From the NCBI RefSeq assembly GCF_048263965.1, contig NZ_JBLXDO010000021.1:12329-76328 (forward strand): a DNA stretch of 64,000 nt, in the 5' to 3' direction. Under the pieces are notes generated by a model. That model did no database searches and was not told the DNA's origin. It saw only the letters and a list, made by a program, of their open reading frames with translations. The DNA comes from Ferrimonas sp048263965 (GTDB lineage: Bacteria > Pseudomonadota > Gammaproteobacteria > Enterobacterales > Shewanellaceae). The position numbers were made by a program, and so were the translations under genes. Below, piece after piece: positions 42,428 to 51,881 of the stretch (the stretch's first letter is position 1; the number at the start of each line of letters is the position of its first letter).

Positions 42428-43197
42428 AGCCGTACCTCGATGCCTTGCTGTTTCAGATAGCCCTTGAGCTCCATGATATCGATGATCTGTTTGTGGAACA
42501 CCGAGGCGGCCAGGGCGCCGTCCACCCGGGCCTGTTTGAACACTTCGGCGAAGTGCTCCATGGCTCCGGCACCGCCGGAGGCGATCAGCGGCAGGCCACT
42601 GACCTGACGGATGGCGCTGAGCTGGTCGATGTCGTAGCCCTTGCGCACGCCGTCCTGGTTCATCACGTTGAGGACAATCTCGCCGGCGCCGCGCTTCTCC
42701 ACCTCTTGGGCCCAGTCCTGGGTGTACCACTGGGTCTGACGGGTGGCAGACTCGTCGCCGGTGAACTGGTACACCTTGTAGCTGCCGCTCTCCCTGTCGA
42801 ACCAGGAGTCGATGCCCACCACTACGCACTGGCGGCCGAAGGTGTCGTTGAGGCGGGTGATCAGGCTGGGGTCCGCCAGGGCGGGGGAGTTCACCGAGAT
42901 CTTATCTGCGCCATCCGCCAGGATCTGGCGGGCGTCTTCGATGGTGCGAATGCCGCCGGCGACGCAGAAGGGGATGTCCAGGCGCTCGGCCACGGCGCTG
43001 ACCCAGCTCTTGTCCACGGTGCGGCCGTCGCTGCTGGCGGTGATGTCGTAGAACACCAGTTCATCGGCGCCCTCGTCGGCGTAGCGTTGGGCCAGGTTGA
43101 GGATGTCGCCCACCACCTCGTGGTTGCGAAACTGCACGCCCTTGACCACCTGGCCCGCCTTGACGTCCAGGCAGGGGATTATCCGTTTTGCCAGCAT
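42424..43197 (-). CDS. hisF: Imidazole glycerol phosphate synthase, cyclase subunit
   Basis: A 257-residue TIM-barrel synthase subunit. Catalytic Asp is in MLAKRIIPCLDVKAG (Asp11); VVGIDSWF carries the second Asp; phosphate sites are VAGGIRTIEDA and ASGGAGAMEHF. It pairs with HisH. The start overlaps the hisA end by 19 nt. Confidence 0.96.
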   Translation of the reverse strand: MLAKRIIPCLDVKAGQVVKGVQFRNHEVVGDILNLAQRYADEGADELVFYDITASSDGRTVDKSWVSAVAERLDIPFCVAGGIRTIEDARQILADGADKISVNSPALADPSLITRLNDTFGRQCVVVGIDSWFDRESGSYKVYQFTGDESATRQTQWYTQDWAQEVEKRGAGEIVLNVMNQDGVRKGYDIDQLSAIRQVSGLPLIASGGAGAMEHFAEVFKQARVDGALAASVFHKQIIDIMELKGYLKQQGIEVRL

Positions 43198-43916
43198 GCC
43201 AGTGCCTCCTCGATGGTAAAGCGGCCGGTGAGCAGGGCCTTGCCGATGATGATGCCGCCGATGCCGATGGCCTTAAGCTGCTTGAGATCCTCCAGCTCGG
43301 CGATGCCGCCGGAAGCCTGCCAGCTTATCTCCGGGTATTGGCCAATCAGGGTCTGGTAGAGGGCCACGTTGGGGCCGGTGAGCATGCCGTCGCGGTCGAT
43401 GTCGGTGCACAGCACGTGCTTGAGGCCAGCCTGGCGCAGCGGGGCGATCACCTCTTCCACCAACTTGCCCGAGCCTTTCTGCCAGCCGTGGGTGGCCACC
43501 TGGGCGTTGCGCTGATCGTCCAGCAGCAGGTCCAGGGCGACGGTGATGCGCTCGGCGCCGAACTCCTGGATCCAGTCCGCCACCAGTTGTGGATCGCGGG
43601 CGGCCAGGGAGCCGATGACCACCTTGTCCACGCCCAGCTTCAGCAGGGCCTCCACCTCCGCTTTGTCGCGGATGCCACCGCCCACCTGGATGGGGCAATT
43701 GAGGTTTTCCACCAGCCGGGTCAGGGTGTCCAGCTGGCGGTTGGCGGGATCCTTGGCGCCGTCGAGGTCGACGATGTGCAGCAGGGCACTGCCGGCGTCG
43801 CGGTAGTGGCTGAGCTGGGCCAGGGGATCGGTATCAAATTGGGTCACCTGGTTGAAATCGCCCTTTTTCAGACGCACCACCTGGCCGTTGATTAAATCGA
43901 TGGCTGGAATGATCAC
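43179..43916 (-). CDS. hisA: ProFAR isomerase
   Basis: A 245-residue TIM-barrel isomerase: IIPAIDLINGQVVRLKKGD at the N-terminus, QVGGGIRDKAEVEALL, and CTDIDRDGMLTGPN before ASGGIAELEDL. The usual length. It overlaps hisF and the end of hisH. Confidence 0.96.
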   Translation of the reverse strand: MIIPAIDLINGQVVRLKKGDFNQVTQFDTDPLAQLSHYRDAGSALLHIVDLDGAKDPANRQLDTLTRLVENLNCPIQVGGGIRDKAEVEALLKLGVDKVVIGSLAARDPQLVADWIQEFGAERITVALDLLLDDQRNAQVATHGWQKGSGKLVEEVIAPLRQAGLKHVLCTDIDRDGMLTGPNVALYQTLIGQYPEISWQASGGIAELEDLKQLKAIGIGGIIIGKALLTGRFTIEEALACWQNG

Positions 43917-44533
43917 GCTGTCATCTCCAAGAAATTGCTGAGTATCTTAGCGCCCACGGCGCCACTGCGTTCGGGGTGAAACTGCACCCCCATCAGGTTG
44001 TCCCGGCCCACGGCGGCGGAGAAGGGCTGGCCGTAGTCGCTGCTGGCCAGGGTGAGTTCGCCGATTGGGGCCGCGTAGCTGTGGACGAAGTAGACGTAGC
44101 TGCCCTCATCGATGCCGTCGAACAGCGGGTGGTCGCTGGGGGACAGGGTGTTCCAGCCCATGTGGGGCAAGGGCTGACCGGCGGTGTCCAACTGGGCGAC
44201 CTTGAAGGGCAGCAGGCCGGTCATGGGCGTCTGCTCGCCGCCGGTGGCACTCTCCTCGCTGGCCAGGCCCAGCAGCTGCATCCCCAGGCAGATCCCCAGC
44301 AGGGGCTGGGTGACCTTGCCCAAAGTGTCCAGCACACCGCTCTGTTTCAGCGCGGCCATGCCGGCGCCGGCGCTGCCGACCCCGGGGAGGATCAACCTCG
44401 GGCTGGCGAGGATCACCTCCGGATCCCGGCTGACGGTGACCTGGGCGCCCAGGCGGGCCAGGGCGAAGCGTACCGACGCCAGGTTGGCGCAGCCGGTGTC
44501 GATGATGGTGACTTGTGGGGCTTCCTGGCTCAT
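43913..44533 (-). CDS. hisH: Imidazole glycerol phosphate synthase, glutaminase subunit
   Basis: A 206-residue class I glutamine amidotransferase. The nucleophile Cys is in LLGICLGMQLL, and the His-Glu pair is in GVQFHPERSG. It delivers ammonia to HisF. Its start shares one base with the hisB stop, and its stop overlaps hisA. Confidence 0.96.
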   Translation of the reverse strand: MSQEAPQVTIIDTGCANLASVRFALARLGAQVTVSRDPEVILASPRLILPGVGSAGAGMAALKQSGVLDTLGKVTQPLLGICLGMQLLGLASEESATGGEQTPMTGLLPFKVAQLDTAGQPLPHMGWNTLSPSDHPLFDGIDEGSYVYFVHSYAAPIGELTLASSDYGQPFSAAVGRDNLMGVQFHPERSGAVGAKILSNFLEMTA

Positions 44534-45600
44534 TAGAGCACCCCCTTGGAGGAGGGCAGTTCACTGCCTTCGATGCGCACCGCCTGGCGCAGGGTTCGGC
44601 CAAACACCTTGAACAGCGCCTCCACCTTGTGGTGCTCGTTGTCGCCGTCCACGGACAGGTGCAGGGTGGCGCCCAGGCTGTCGGCCAGGGAGCGGAAGAA
44701 GTGGGAGACCATCTCGGTGCTGAGATCGCCTACCTTGTCGCGGCTGAACTCGGCTTCGAAGCGCAGGTAGGGGCGGCCGGACAGGTCCAGCAGGCACTGG
44801 GCACCGGTCTCGTCCATGGGCAGGGCGAAGCCAAAGCGGCCGATGCCTCGCTTGTCACCCAGGGCCTGCTTCAGGGCCTGGCCCAGGGTCAGGGCCACGT
44901 CCTCGACGCTGTGGTGTTCGTCGATGTGCAGGTCGCCGCTCATGGACAGGGTCAGGCCGATGCCGCCGTGGGTGGCGATCTGCTCCAGCATGTGGTCGAA
45001 GAAGCCCACGCCGGTGTTGATGCTCACCGGGCCCGGTTTGTCCAGGTCCACCTCAATCTGGATGTCGGTCTCACGGGTGGTGCGCCGGGCGGTGGCACGA
45101 CGTTCACCCTGGGTGAGCTGAGCCAGGATCTGTTCCCAGCCGAAGTTGTCCCTGTCGTAGCGGATGCCAGCTACGCCCATGGCGCGGGCCAGCTCCATGT
45201 CGGTCTCCCGGTCGCCGATGACTGCGGAGCGGGTGAAGTCCACCTTGCCCTGGGTCAGGTAGTCGCGCACCAGCCCCAGCTTGGGCTTGCGGCAGCTGCA
45301 GTTGTCGCTGTCGAAGTGGGGGCAGATCAGCACCTCGTCGAAGCGCACCCCCTGGCTGGTGAACAGCGCCATCATGGCGTTGTGGGGGGCATCGAAGTCT
45401 GCCTGGGGGAAACTGTCGGTGCCCAGACCGTCCTGGTTGGAGACCATCACCAGGCGGTAGCCCGCCTGCTGCAACGCCAGCAGGGCCGGCACCACGGCGG
45501 GCTCAAATACCAGCTTCTCCAGGGAGTCGAGTTGTTTGTCAATGGGCGGCTCCTCTACCAGGGTGCCGTCGCGGTCGATAAAGAGGATGGGTTGTTTCAT
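44533..45600 (-). CDS. hisB: Bifunctional histidinol-phosphatase / imidazoleglycerol-phosphate dehydratase
   Basis: A 355-residue fusion. The HAD phosphatase domain (about 1-165) starts MKQPILFIDRDGTLVEEPP and has the zinc loop CPHFDSDNCSCRKP. The dehydratase domain (about 166-355) has GVGFFDHMLEQIATHGG, DEHHSVEDVALTLG and DGDNEHHKVEALFK. It is 2 nt downstream of hisC. Confidence 0.96.
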   Translation of the reverse strand: MKQPILFIDRDGTLVEEPPIDKQLDSLEKLVFEPAVVPALLALQQAGYRLVMVSNQDGLGTDSFPQADFDAPHNAMMALFTSQGVRFDEVLICPHFDSDNCSCRKPKLGLVRDYLTQGKVDFTRSAVIGDRETDMELARAMGVAGIRYDRDNFGWEQILAQLTQGERRATARRTTRETDIQIEVDLDKPGPVSINTGVGFFDHMLEQIATHGGIGLTLSMSGDLHIDEHHSVEDVALTLGQALKQALGDKRGIGRFGFALPMDETGAQCLLDLSGRPYLRFEAEFSRDKVGDLSTEMVSHFFRSLADSLGATLHLSVDGDNEHHKVEALFKVFGRTLRQAVRIEGSELPSSKGVL

Positions 45601-45602
45601 GG

Positions 45603-46649
45603 TTATGCATCCTGTTGAAAAGCGGTCAGGGCGTTGGTGAGCAGCTCCATTTCGGAATCGCTGCCGATGCTGATTCTGAGCCAGCCGGGCAGGGCGCCGT
45701 AGGCTCGAATCAGTATTCCCTGAGTTTGTAGGGTTTTAAAGAGGTCGTCGGCGCCATCGGCCTTAAACAGAACAAAGTTGGCGGCAGACTCCAGCACCTG
45801 ATCGACATAAGCCAGTGTGCTGAGGGCGGCCACCAGGGCGCTGCGGCGGGCATTAAGCTGAGCCACCTGGCTCTGCATGCGGCGGATGCCAAAGTCGCTC
45901 AGGGTCTCCAGGGCCAGGTCGGCCACGGGCTTGGGCACAGGGTAGGGGGCGATCACCTTCTCCAGCATGGTGATGATCTCTTTGCCTGCCAGCAGGAAGC
46001 CGCAGCGGGCGCCGGCCAGGGCAAACGCCTTGGAGAGGGTGCGCAGCACCACCAGGTTGGGGCAACCGCCAATGGCGTCTGCCAGGCTCTGATCGGCGCA
46101 GAACTCAATGTAGGCTTCATCCACCACCACCAGGGTGTCCGGCAGGGCGTCCGCCAGGGCCAGCAGATCCTCGCGCGGCACCAGGGTGCCTGTGGGGTTG
46201 TTGGGATTGCAGACGAACACCAGTTTGGCACCGCGGCCCGCCTCGGTCAGCGCCAATGGCAACTGATAGTCCTCCTCCCAGGGCACCGCCTGATACTCGA
46301 CGCCGCAGGTGAGGGCGCTGATGCCGTACATGCCGTAGCTGGGGGCCAGGCTGACCACCTTGTCCTGACCGGGCACACAGAAGGTGCGGATCAGCAGCTC
46401 AATTCCTTCGTCGGCGCCGCGGGTGATCAACAGCTGCTCCGGGCGCACGCCGGCATAGCCTGCGTAGGCGGCGCGCAGCTCCGGCGGCTGACAGTCCGGG
46501 TAGCGGTTGACGTCAGCCACATTGGCGTTACGCCAGGGGCTCTCGTTGGCATTGAGCCAGATATCGCCGCCACTCATGCTGCGGCGGGCGGAGGCGTAGG
46601 GAACGAGTTCCCTCAGTTCGGGGCGACAGAGGCGTTCGGCCAGGTTCAT
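45603..46649 (-). CDS. hisC: Histidinol-phosphate aminotransferase
   Basis: A 348-residue PLP enzyme. LNANESPW (near residue 32), VFVCNPNNPTG, VVDEAYIEFC and the PLP lysine motif LSKAFALAGARCGF are present. It converts imidazole acetol phosphate to histidinol phosphate. It lies between hisD and hisB in the usual order. Confidence 0.96.
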   Translation of the reverse strand: MNLAERLCRPELRELVPYASARRSMSGGDIWLNANESPWRNANVADVNRYPDCQPPELRAAYAGYAGVRPEQLLITRGADEGIELLIRTFCVPGQDKVVSLAPSYGMYGISALTCGVEYQAVPWEEDYQLPLALTEAGRGAKLVFVCNPNNPTGTLVPREDLLALADALPDTLVVVDEAYIEFCADQSLADAIGGCPNLVVLRTLSKAFALAGARCGFLLAGKEIITMLEKVIAPYPVPKPVADLALETLSDFGIRRMQSQVAQLNARRSALVAALSTLAYVDQVLESAANFVLFKADGADDLFKTLQTQGILIRAYGALPGWLRISIGSDSEMELLTNALTAFQQDA

Positions 46650-46666
46650 TACTGCTCTCCTTACTC

Positions 46667-47947
46667 TTAATCCAGTTGCGCCATGCGTAGGGACACTGCC
46701 TTGGCGTGGGCGTCCAGGCCTTCGGCGTCAGCCAGGGCGATCACCGTGGGGGCCAGTCCTTTGAGACCGTCGCGGCTCAGCTCCTGCACCGTATAGCGAC
46801 GGCAGAAGTCCGCCAGGGACAGACTCGACGCACTGCGGGAGGCGCCATAGGTGGGCAGCACGTGGTTGGTGCCACTGGCGTAGTCGCCCACAGACTCCGG
46901 CGACCAGGGGCCGAGGAAGATGGAACCGGCGGCGCGCAGTGTGCCCAGCAGCTCTCTGGGGGCTTGGGTCTGCACAATAAGGTGCTCGGGGCCATAGGCG
47001 TTGGAGACCTCACAGGCCTGCGCCAGGCTCTCTACCACCAGGGCGCGGCTCTGTGACAGGGCGGCGGCGGCGATCTCCTTGCGGCTCAGGGTGGTGAGCT
47101 GACTCACTAGGGCGGCGTTGACCCGTTCGGCGAAGCTGTCGCTGAGACACACCAGCATCGCCTGGCTGTCCTCGCCGTGTTCTGCCTGGGAGAGCAGGTC
47201 GGCGGCCACGAATTCGGGGTTGGCGTCGTCATCGGCGATCACCAGCACCTCGGAGGGGCCTGCGGGCATGTCGATGGCGGTGCCACTCTGGCTGACCTGG
47301 GTCTTGGCTTCGGTGACGAAACGGTTGCCCGGGCCGAAGATCTTGTCCACCTTGGGCACGGTCTCGGTGCCAAAGGCGAGGGCGGCGATGGCCTGGGCGC
47401 CGCCGATGGGGAACAGCTGCTGCACCCCACAGCGCCAGGCGGCGTAGCAGATGGCGTCGCTCACCGGAGGCGGAGTGGTCATCACCCGCACGTCGCAGCC
47501 AGCCAGCTTGGCGGGCAGGGCCTGCATCAACACCGAGGAGACCAGGGGGGCACTGCCGCCGGGAACATAGAGGCCCACCCGCTCAATGGCTTCGCTGCGC
47601 AATTCGCAGACGACGCCGGGCTGGGTTTCCACTCGTACCGGCTGGAACTGCTGAGCGTCGTGGAAGGCGGTCAGGTTGTCGATGGCGGCGTCGATGGCGG
47701 CCTTGAGGCTGGCATCGATGCGCTGGCCACGGCGGCCCAGTTCGTCGTTGTCGTAGGCCAGGGCGTCGGGACGGCCTCCGTCAAACTTCTCGCTCAGTTC
47801 AAGCAGGGCGTTGTCGCCACCCCTGCGAACCTGGTCGAGGATGGCCGCCACCGCCTGGGTGAGATCCCGGCTCTGCACTTGATCCGCCCGGGCCAGAGCC
47901 AGAGTCTGTTCGGTGTCGCACAGCTGGTTCCAGTTGAGTACTTTCAT
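46667..47947 (-). CDS. hisD: Histidinol dehydrogenase
   Basis: A 426-residue zinc enzyme for the last two steps. It begins MKVLNWNQLCDTE; ATG 47947 is the family start although the frame stays open upstream into hisG. Motifs: GLYVPGGSAPLVSSVLM, GPGNRFVTEAK and the HGED-like AEHGEDSQAMLV; conserved PEHLIVQT follows. It is 10 nt after hisG. Confidence 0.96.
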   Translation of the reverse strand: MKVLNWNQLCDTEQTLALARADQVQSRDLTQAVAAILDQVRRGGDNALLELSEKFDGGRPDALAYDNDELGRRGQRIDASLKAAIDAAIDNLTAFHDAQQFQPVRVETQPGVVCELRSEAIERVGLYVPGGSAPLVSSVLMQALPAKLAGCDVRVMTTPPPVSDAICYAAWRCGVQQLFPIGGAQAIAALAFGTETVPKVDKIFGPGNRFVTEAKTQVSQSGTAIDMPAGPSEVLVIADDDANPEFVAADLLSQAEHGEDSQAMLVCLSDSFAERVNAALVSQLTTLSRKEIAAAALSQSRALVVESLAQACEVSNAYGPEHLIVQTQAPRELLGTLRAAGSIFLGPWSPESVGDYASGTNHVLPTYGASRSASSLSLADFCRRYTVQELSRDGLKGLAPTVIALADAEGLDAHAKAVSLRMAQLD

Positions 47948-47957
47948 CTCTAACCTC

Positions 47958-48854
47958 TTAACCCAGCATCTTCTCAATGGGCAGCACCAGGATGGAGCTG
48001 GCACCCAGGGCTTTAAGCTGTTCCATGGTTTCCCAGAACAGGGTTTCGGAGCTGACCGCGTGTAGGGCCACCCGCTCGCTGTCCTGGGCCAGGGGCAGGA
48101 TGGTGGGGTTCTCGGCGCCGGGCAGCAGGGCCACCACTTCATCCAGGGTTGCCTTAGGGGCGTGCAGCATGATGTATTTGCTCTCCCGGGCCTGGATGAC
48201 GCCGTTGATGCGGGTCAGCAGTTTGTCCACCAGCTCCTGGTTGGCGGCATTCAGGGGGGAGGCGGTCTGAATCAGGGTGGCCTTGGAGCGGAAGATCACC
48301 TCGGTCTCCTTCAGGCCGTTGGCTTCCAGGGTGGCACCGGTGCTCACCAGATCGCAGATGGCGTCGGCCAGGCCGGCGCGGGGCGCCACCTCTACCGAGC
48401 CCTTGAGCATGCAGTCGCTGAAGGGGACGCCGGTCTTCTTCATGTAGCTGGCCAGCAGGTAGGGGTAGGAGGTGGCGATGCGCTTGCCCGCCAGGGTGGT
48501 GGGGCCGTCCCAGGCCAAGTCCTTGTCCACCGCCAGGGAGAGACGGCAGCCGCCGAAGTCCAGGCGGCGCAGGGTGGTGAACTCACAGGGGCGACTCATC
48601 GCCTCGCGCTCCAGGCGCTCCTCCTCCAGCACGTTCTCGCCGACGATGCCCAGGTCCACCACGCCGTCCATCACCAAACCGGGGATGTCATCGTCACGGA
48701 CACGCAGGATGTCGATGGGCAGGTTCTGGCAGTGGGACAGCAGGCGCTGGTCCCGCAGGTTGAGTTTGAGGCCGGCACCCTTGAGCAGGGTTTGGCATTC
48801 ATCGGCCAGGCGGCCGGATTTTTGGATGGCGATTCTCAGTCGTTGTTGAGTCAT
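47958..48854 (-). CDS. hisG: ATP phosphoribosyltransferase (long form)
   Basis: A 298-residue HisG_L, including the C-terminal regulatory domain for histidine feedback. RIAIQKSGRLADEC starts the protein; DLGIVGENVLEE and RIATSYPYLLASYMKKTG follow, with the PRPP loop DLVSTGATLEANGLKE. First gene of the his operon, preceded by an attenuator. Confidence 0.96.
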   Translation of the reverse strand: MTQQRLRIAIQKSGRLADECQTLLKGAGLKLNLRDQRLLSHCQNLPIDILRVRDDDIPGLVMDGVVDLGIVGENVLEEERLEREAMSRPCEFTTLRRLDFGGCRLSLAVDKDLAWDGPTTLAGKRIATSYPYLLASYMKKTGVPFSDCMLKGSVEVAPRAGLADAICDLVSTGATLEANGLKETEVIFRSKATLIQTASPLNAANQELVDKLLTRINGVIQARESKYIMLHAPKATLDEVVALLPGAENPTILPLAQDSERVALHAVSSETLFWETMEQLKALGASSILVLPIEKMLG

Positions 48855-48875
48855 GATTCAGTCCTGATAATAAAA

Positions 48876-48905
48876 CAAAAAACCCTGGGCGCTTGCTCCA
48901 GGGTT
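48876..48905 (-). terminator. his operon attenuator terminator
   Basis: On the minus strand: AACCCTGG, loop AGCAAGCGC, CCAGGGTT, then TTTTTGTTTT. It lies between the leader peptide and hisG and should form when histidyl-tRNA is plentiful. Confidence 0.9.
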
Positions 48906-48928
48906 CTTGTGTGTTCAGGTTCTGAATC

Positions 48929-48964
48929 CGCTGGAGGGCGCCGTTTAAACAGCAGCCTCCAGCG
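48929..48964 (-). promoter_or_regulatory. Upstream hairpin of the his leader
   Basis: CGCTGGAGG pairs with CCTCCAGCG (9 bp) between the leader peptide stop and the attenuator. It is the likely pause or alternative-pairing stem of the attenuation switch. Confidence 0.75.
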
Positions 48965-48977
48965 ACAATGCCAAAGG

Positions 48978-49025
48978 CTACCGCTTGAAATGATGATGGT
49001 GATGTAGGGCGGTAAACTTCAGCAT
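48978..49025 (-). CDS. hisL: his operon leader peptide
   Basis: A 15-residue leader, MLKFTALHHHHHFKR, starting at the ATG complementary to 49023-49025 and ending TAG. Five consecutive His codons make translation sensitive to charged tRNA-His. Ribosome stalling here should prevent the terminator at 48876-48905 and allow hisG transcription, as in enteric bacteria. This gene is too short for standard ORF calling. Confidence 0.92.
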   Translation of the reverse strand: MLKFTALHHHHHFKR

Positions 49026-49198
49026 GGGTGCGAATTCCTAATGATTCAGTACAAAATTCTGTGCACGTTCAACGTGGCGTGCTTTTAAGCTAATTCAGTG
49101 AATAAATAATTGCAACAACCAATTTACGCTTTTTTTCTGATGAATCCATAACCCCGCTGTCAGGGGCGGTGGGCTGTGTCATAATGGCCGCCCCTTAG

Positions 49199-51130
49199 AT
49201 GTTTGTGTGCCTCTCCATGTCCCGTTTCTCCAGCAAAATCAAAAAGGCGTTCGCCGCCGATGGCCTGCTGGCAGAGACTCTGGAGGAGTTTCATTACCGC
49301 CCGCAACAGCAGCAACTGGCCCATGCGCTGGCGGAGCACAGCACCCCGGGCAAGGTGCTGGTGGCGGAGGCGGGCACCGGCATCGGCAAGACCTTTGCCT
49401 ACCTGCTGCCAGCTCTGCTGAGCGGCAAGAAAGTGGCCATCAGTACCGGCACCAAGAACTTGCAAGATCAGCTCTTTTTCAAAGATCTTCCCCGACTTTT
49501 GCCGCTGATCGACTCAGGCATCAAAGTGGCTTTGCTCAAAGGGCGGGGCAACTATCTGTGCCTCTATCACCTGACTCAGCAGTTGGCGGACCCGGAGGCG
49601 CAGACCCCGGTGGAGATGGATCAGCTGATTCGCATCCGCAGCTGGGCCAATGGCACCGGCACCGGGGATATGGCGGAGATGGACTCCCTGGCGGAGGACG
49701 CCCCCATACTGCGCAAGGTGACCTCGACCCAGGACAACTGTCTGGGTAAGGCCTGCCCGGATTTCGACCGCTGCTTCCTGAAAAAGGCCAGGGCCAAGGC
49801 GATGGGCGCGGATCTGGTGGTGATCAACCATCACCTGTTCTTCGCCGATTCGGCGCTGAGAGAGGGGGGCTTTGGTGAGCTCCTGCCTGAGCTGAACTGG
49901 ATCATCTTCGATGAGGCCCATCAACTGCCGGACATCGCCCTGACCCGCTACGGCGAGCGCCTCTCTGCCTCCAGTTTTCATTACTTGGGAAGGGACGTGC
50001 GCCGGGTGTATAAGACCCTGAAGGATTGCAAATCCCTGGAGACCCGGGCCGACGAGCTCAGCCAGTGGGCCGATGAGCTGACTGAGGCGATCCAAGCCAA
50101 TGGCGAACCGGCCTGGCAGGCACAGCTGGGGTTTGAGGCGGTGTCTGCCGCTTGGCAGGGGCTGACCCGCTCCCTGGGGATGCTGAAAACCGAATTGGGC
50201 TACCACCTGGGACGGGATGAGCTGGGGGATCAGTGCTTCGAGCGCAGTGCCCGGCTGATGGGGCTGCTGGAGCACTTCGGCAACCCGGATGCCAAGCGCA
50301 TCTACCGGCTGGAGCGGCGGGAGCGGGGTTTTGGCCTGGTCTCCAGTCCCATGTCGGTGCGGGATGAGCTCAAGGCGCTCTATAACAGTTACCACAGCGC
50401 CTGGGCCTTTACCTCGGCCACTTTGCAGGTAGGAGGTGACTTCGGTTACTTCACCCGGCAGATGGCCCTGGAGAAGGCCGATTCACTGATTCTGGACAGC
50501 CCCTTCGATTACGCCAGCCAGGCGCTGATGTGTGTCCCCCGGCACCTTCCTCAGCCCCATGAGGCCAATGTGGCTGAGCATCTGGCCGAGATCGCCTCCA
50601 AGCTGATTGAGGCGGCAGATGGGCGCACCTTCCTGCTGTTCACCAGCTACCAGATGATGTACCGGGTCGGGGAGCTGCTCAGTCACCGCCAGAGCCGGCC
50701 ATTGCTGGTGCAGGGGATGGACTCCAAGCGCCAGCTGCTGAGCCGCTATCATGCCTATGGCAACGCGGTGCTGCTGGGTACCGCGGCGTTCTGGGAGGGG
50801 GTGGACGTTAGAGGCCGTGCGCTCTGTTGTGTTATGATCGACAAGCTGCCTTTCGTCTCTCCGGACGACCCCCTGACCCAGGCCAGGCTGACCGCCTGTG
50901 AACGCAGTGGTCAGGATCCCTTTGCCATGGTGCAATTGCCTCAGGCGATCCTCGCCCTGAAGCAGGGTGTCGGCCGGTTGATTCGCAGCGAACAAGACCA
51001 GGGGGTGCTGGTGATCTGCGACCCCAGATTGGTTCAGCGCCCCTATGGCGAACAGTTTATACGCAGCCTGCCTCCGATGACGCGGACCCGCGGGCTGGAC
51101 AAGGCTCTAGCACGATTAAGAGAAGTTTGA
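49199..51130 (+). CDS. yoaA: DinG-family ATP-dependent DNA helicase YoaA
   Basis: A 643-residue XPD/DinG-like Fe-S helicase. Walker A is EAGTGIGKTFAYLLP; the Fe-S cluster Cys are in DNCLGKACPDFDRC; the Walker B is DEAH in WIIFDEAHQLPD; motif VI is QGVGRLIRSEQDQG. E. coli YoaA works with HolC at blocked replication forks. ATG 49217 is an alternative start six codons on. It overlaps tsaB, the same neighbour as in E. coli. Confidence 0.93.
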   Translation: MFVCLSMSRFSSKIKKAFAADGLLAETLEEFHYRPQQQQLAHALAEHSTPGKVLVAEAGTGIGKTFAYLLPALLSGKKVAISTGTKNLQDQLFFKDLPRLLPLIDSGIKVALLKGRGNYLCLYHLTQQLADPEAQTPVEMDQLIRIRSWANGTGTGDMAEMDSLAEDAPILRKVTSTQDNCLGKACPDFDRCFLKKARAKAMGADLVVINHHLFFADSALREGGFGELLPELNWIIFDEAHQLPDIALTRYGERLSASSFHYLGRDVRRVYKTLKDCKSLETRADELSQWADELTEAIQANGEPAWQAQLGFEAVSAAWQGLTRSLGMLKTELGYHLGRDELGDQCFERSARLMGLLEHFGNPDAKRIYRLERRERGFGLVSSPMSVRDELKALYNSYHSAWAFTSATLQVGGDFGYFTRQMALEKADSLILDSPFDYASQALMCVPRHLPQPHEANVAEHLAEIASKLIEAADGRTFLLFTSYQMMYRVGELLSHRQSRPLLVQGMDSKRQLLSRYHAYGNAVLLGTAAFWEGVDVRGRALCCVMIDKLPFVSPDDPLTQARLTACERSGQDPFAMVQLPQAILALKQGVGRLIRSEQDQGVLVICDPRLVQRPYGEQFIRSLPPMTRTRGLDKALARLREV

Positions 51131-51819
51131 TGTCTGAAAAGATTTTAATCATCGATACCGCCACCGAGAACTGCTCGGCGGCCCTGGTGCTCGGTGATCG
51201 GGTGATTGACCTGTGTGAAGAGGCTCCCAGAGAGCACAGCCAGAAGATCCTGCCTTTTGTTGAGCAACTGCTGGCAGAGGGGGGCGTGACCCTGGCGGAA
51301 CTGGATGCCATCGGCTTTGGCCGAGGTCCAGGCAGCTTCACCGGTATCCGTATTGGCACCGCCATGATGCAGGGACTGGCCCTGGGGGCGGAGCTGCCGG
51401 TACTGCCCATCTCCAACCTGGCCGCCATGGCTCAAGGCGCCATCGATGCCGGTGCCAGCGCAGTGATTGCCGCCATCGACGCCCGCATGGGCGAGGTGTA
51501 TGTGGGACGCTACGAGAGCCGCGATGGCCTGGCCACCCTGGTGGGGCAGGAGCTGGTGATTGCACCTGATGAACTGCTTGCCCTGGAGCTGATGCAGGGT
51601 GAGGCGCTGGTAGCCGTGGGCACAGGGTTTGAGACCTACCCAGAGCTGCTGGATGACGGCCGCCTGACCGTCAGTGGCGATCATCGTCTGCCCAGTGCTA
51701 AGATGATGGTGCCTCTGGCACTGGAACTCTATCGCAACGGCGGCGCCCTGCCTCTGGAGCAGGTAGAGCCGGTGTACCTGAGAGACAACGTCGCCTGGAA
51801 AAAGATGCCGGGTAAGTGA
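51130..51819 (+). CDS. tsaB: tRNA threonylcarbamoyladenosine biosynthesis protein TsaB
   Basis: A 229-residue ASKHA-fold protein needed with TsaD/TsaE for t6A37 in tRNA. ILIIDTATENCSAAL at the start, ELDAIGFGRGPGSFTGIRIG (about 58-77) and AIDARMGEVYVG are diagnostic. The ATG shares one base with the yoaA stop (TGATG), so translation is probably coupled. Confidence 0.95.
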   Translation: MSEKILIIDTATENCSAALVLGDRVIDLCEEAPREHSQKILPFVEQLLAEGGVTLAELDAIGFGRGPGSFTGIRIGTAMMQGLALGAELPVLPISNLAAMAQGAIDAGASAVIAAIDARMGEVYVGRYESRDGLATLVGQELVIAPDELLALELMQGEALVAVGTGFETYPELLDDGRLTVSGDHRLPSAKMMVPLALELYRNGGALPLEQVEPVYLRDNVAWKKMPGK

Positions 51820-51881
51820 AACCAATCATAGTGGATATTTAAACTCTACTGCTGGTTTAATCGGGAGACTGCAGCACCACC

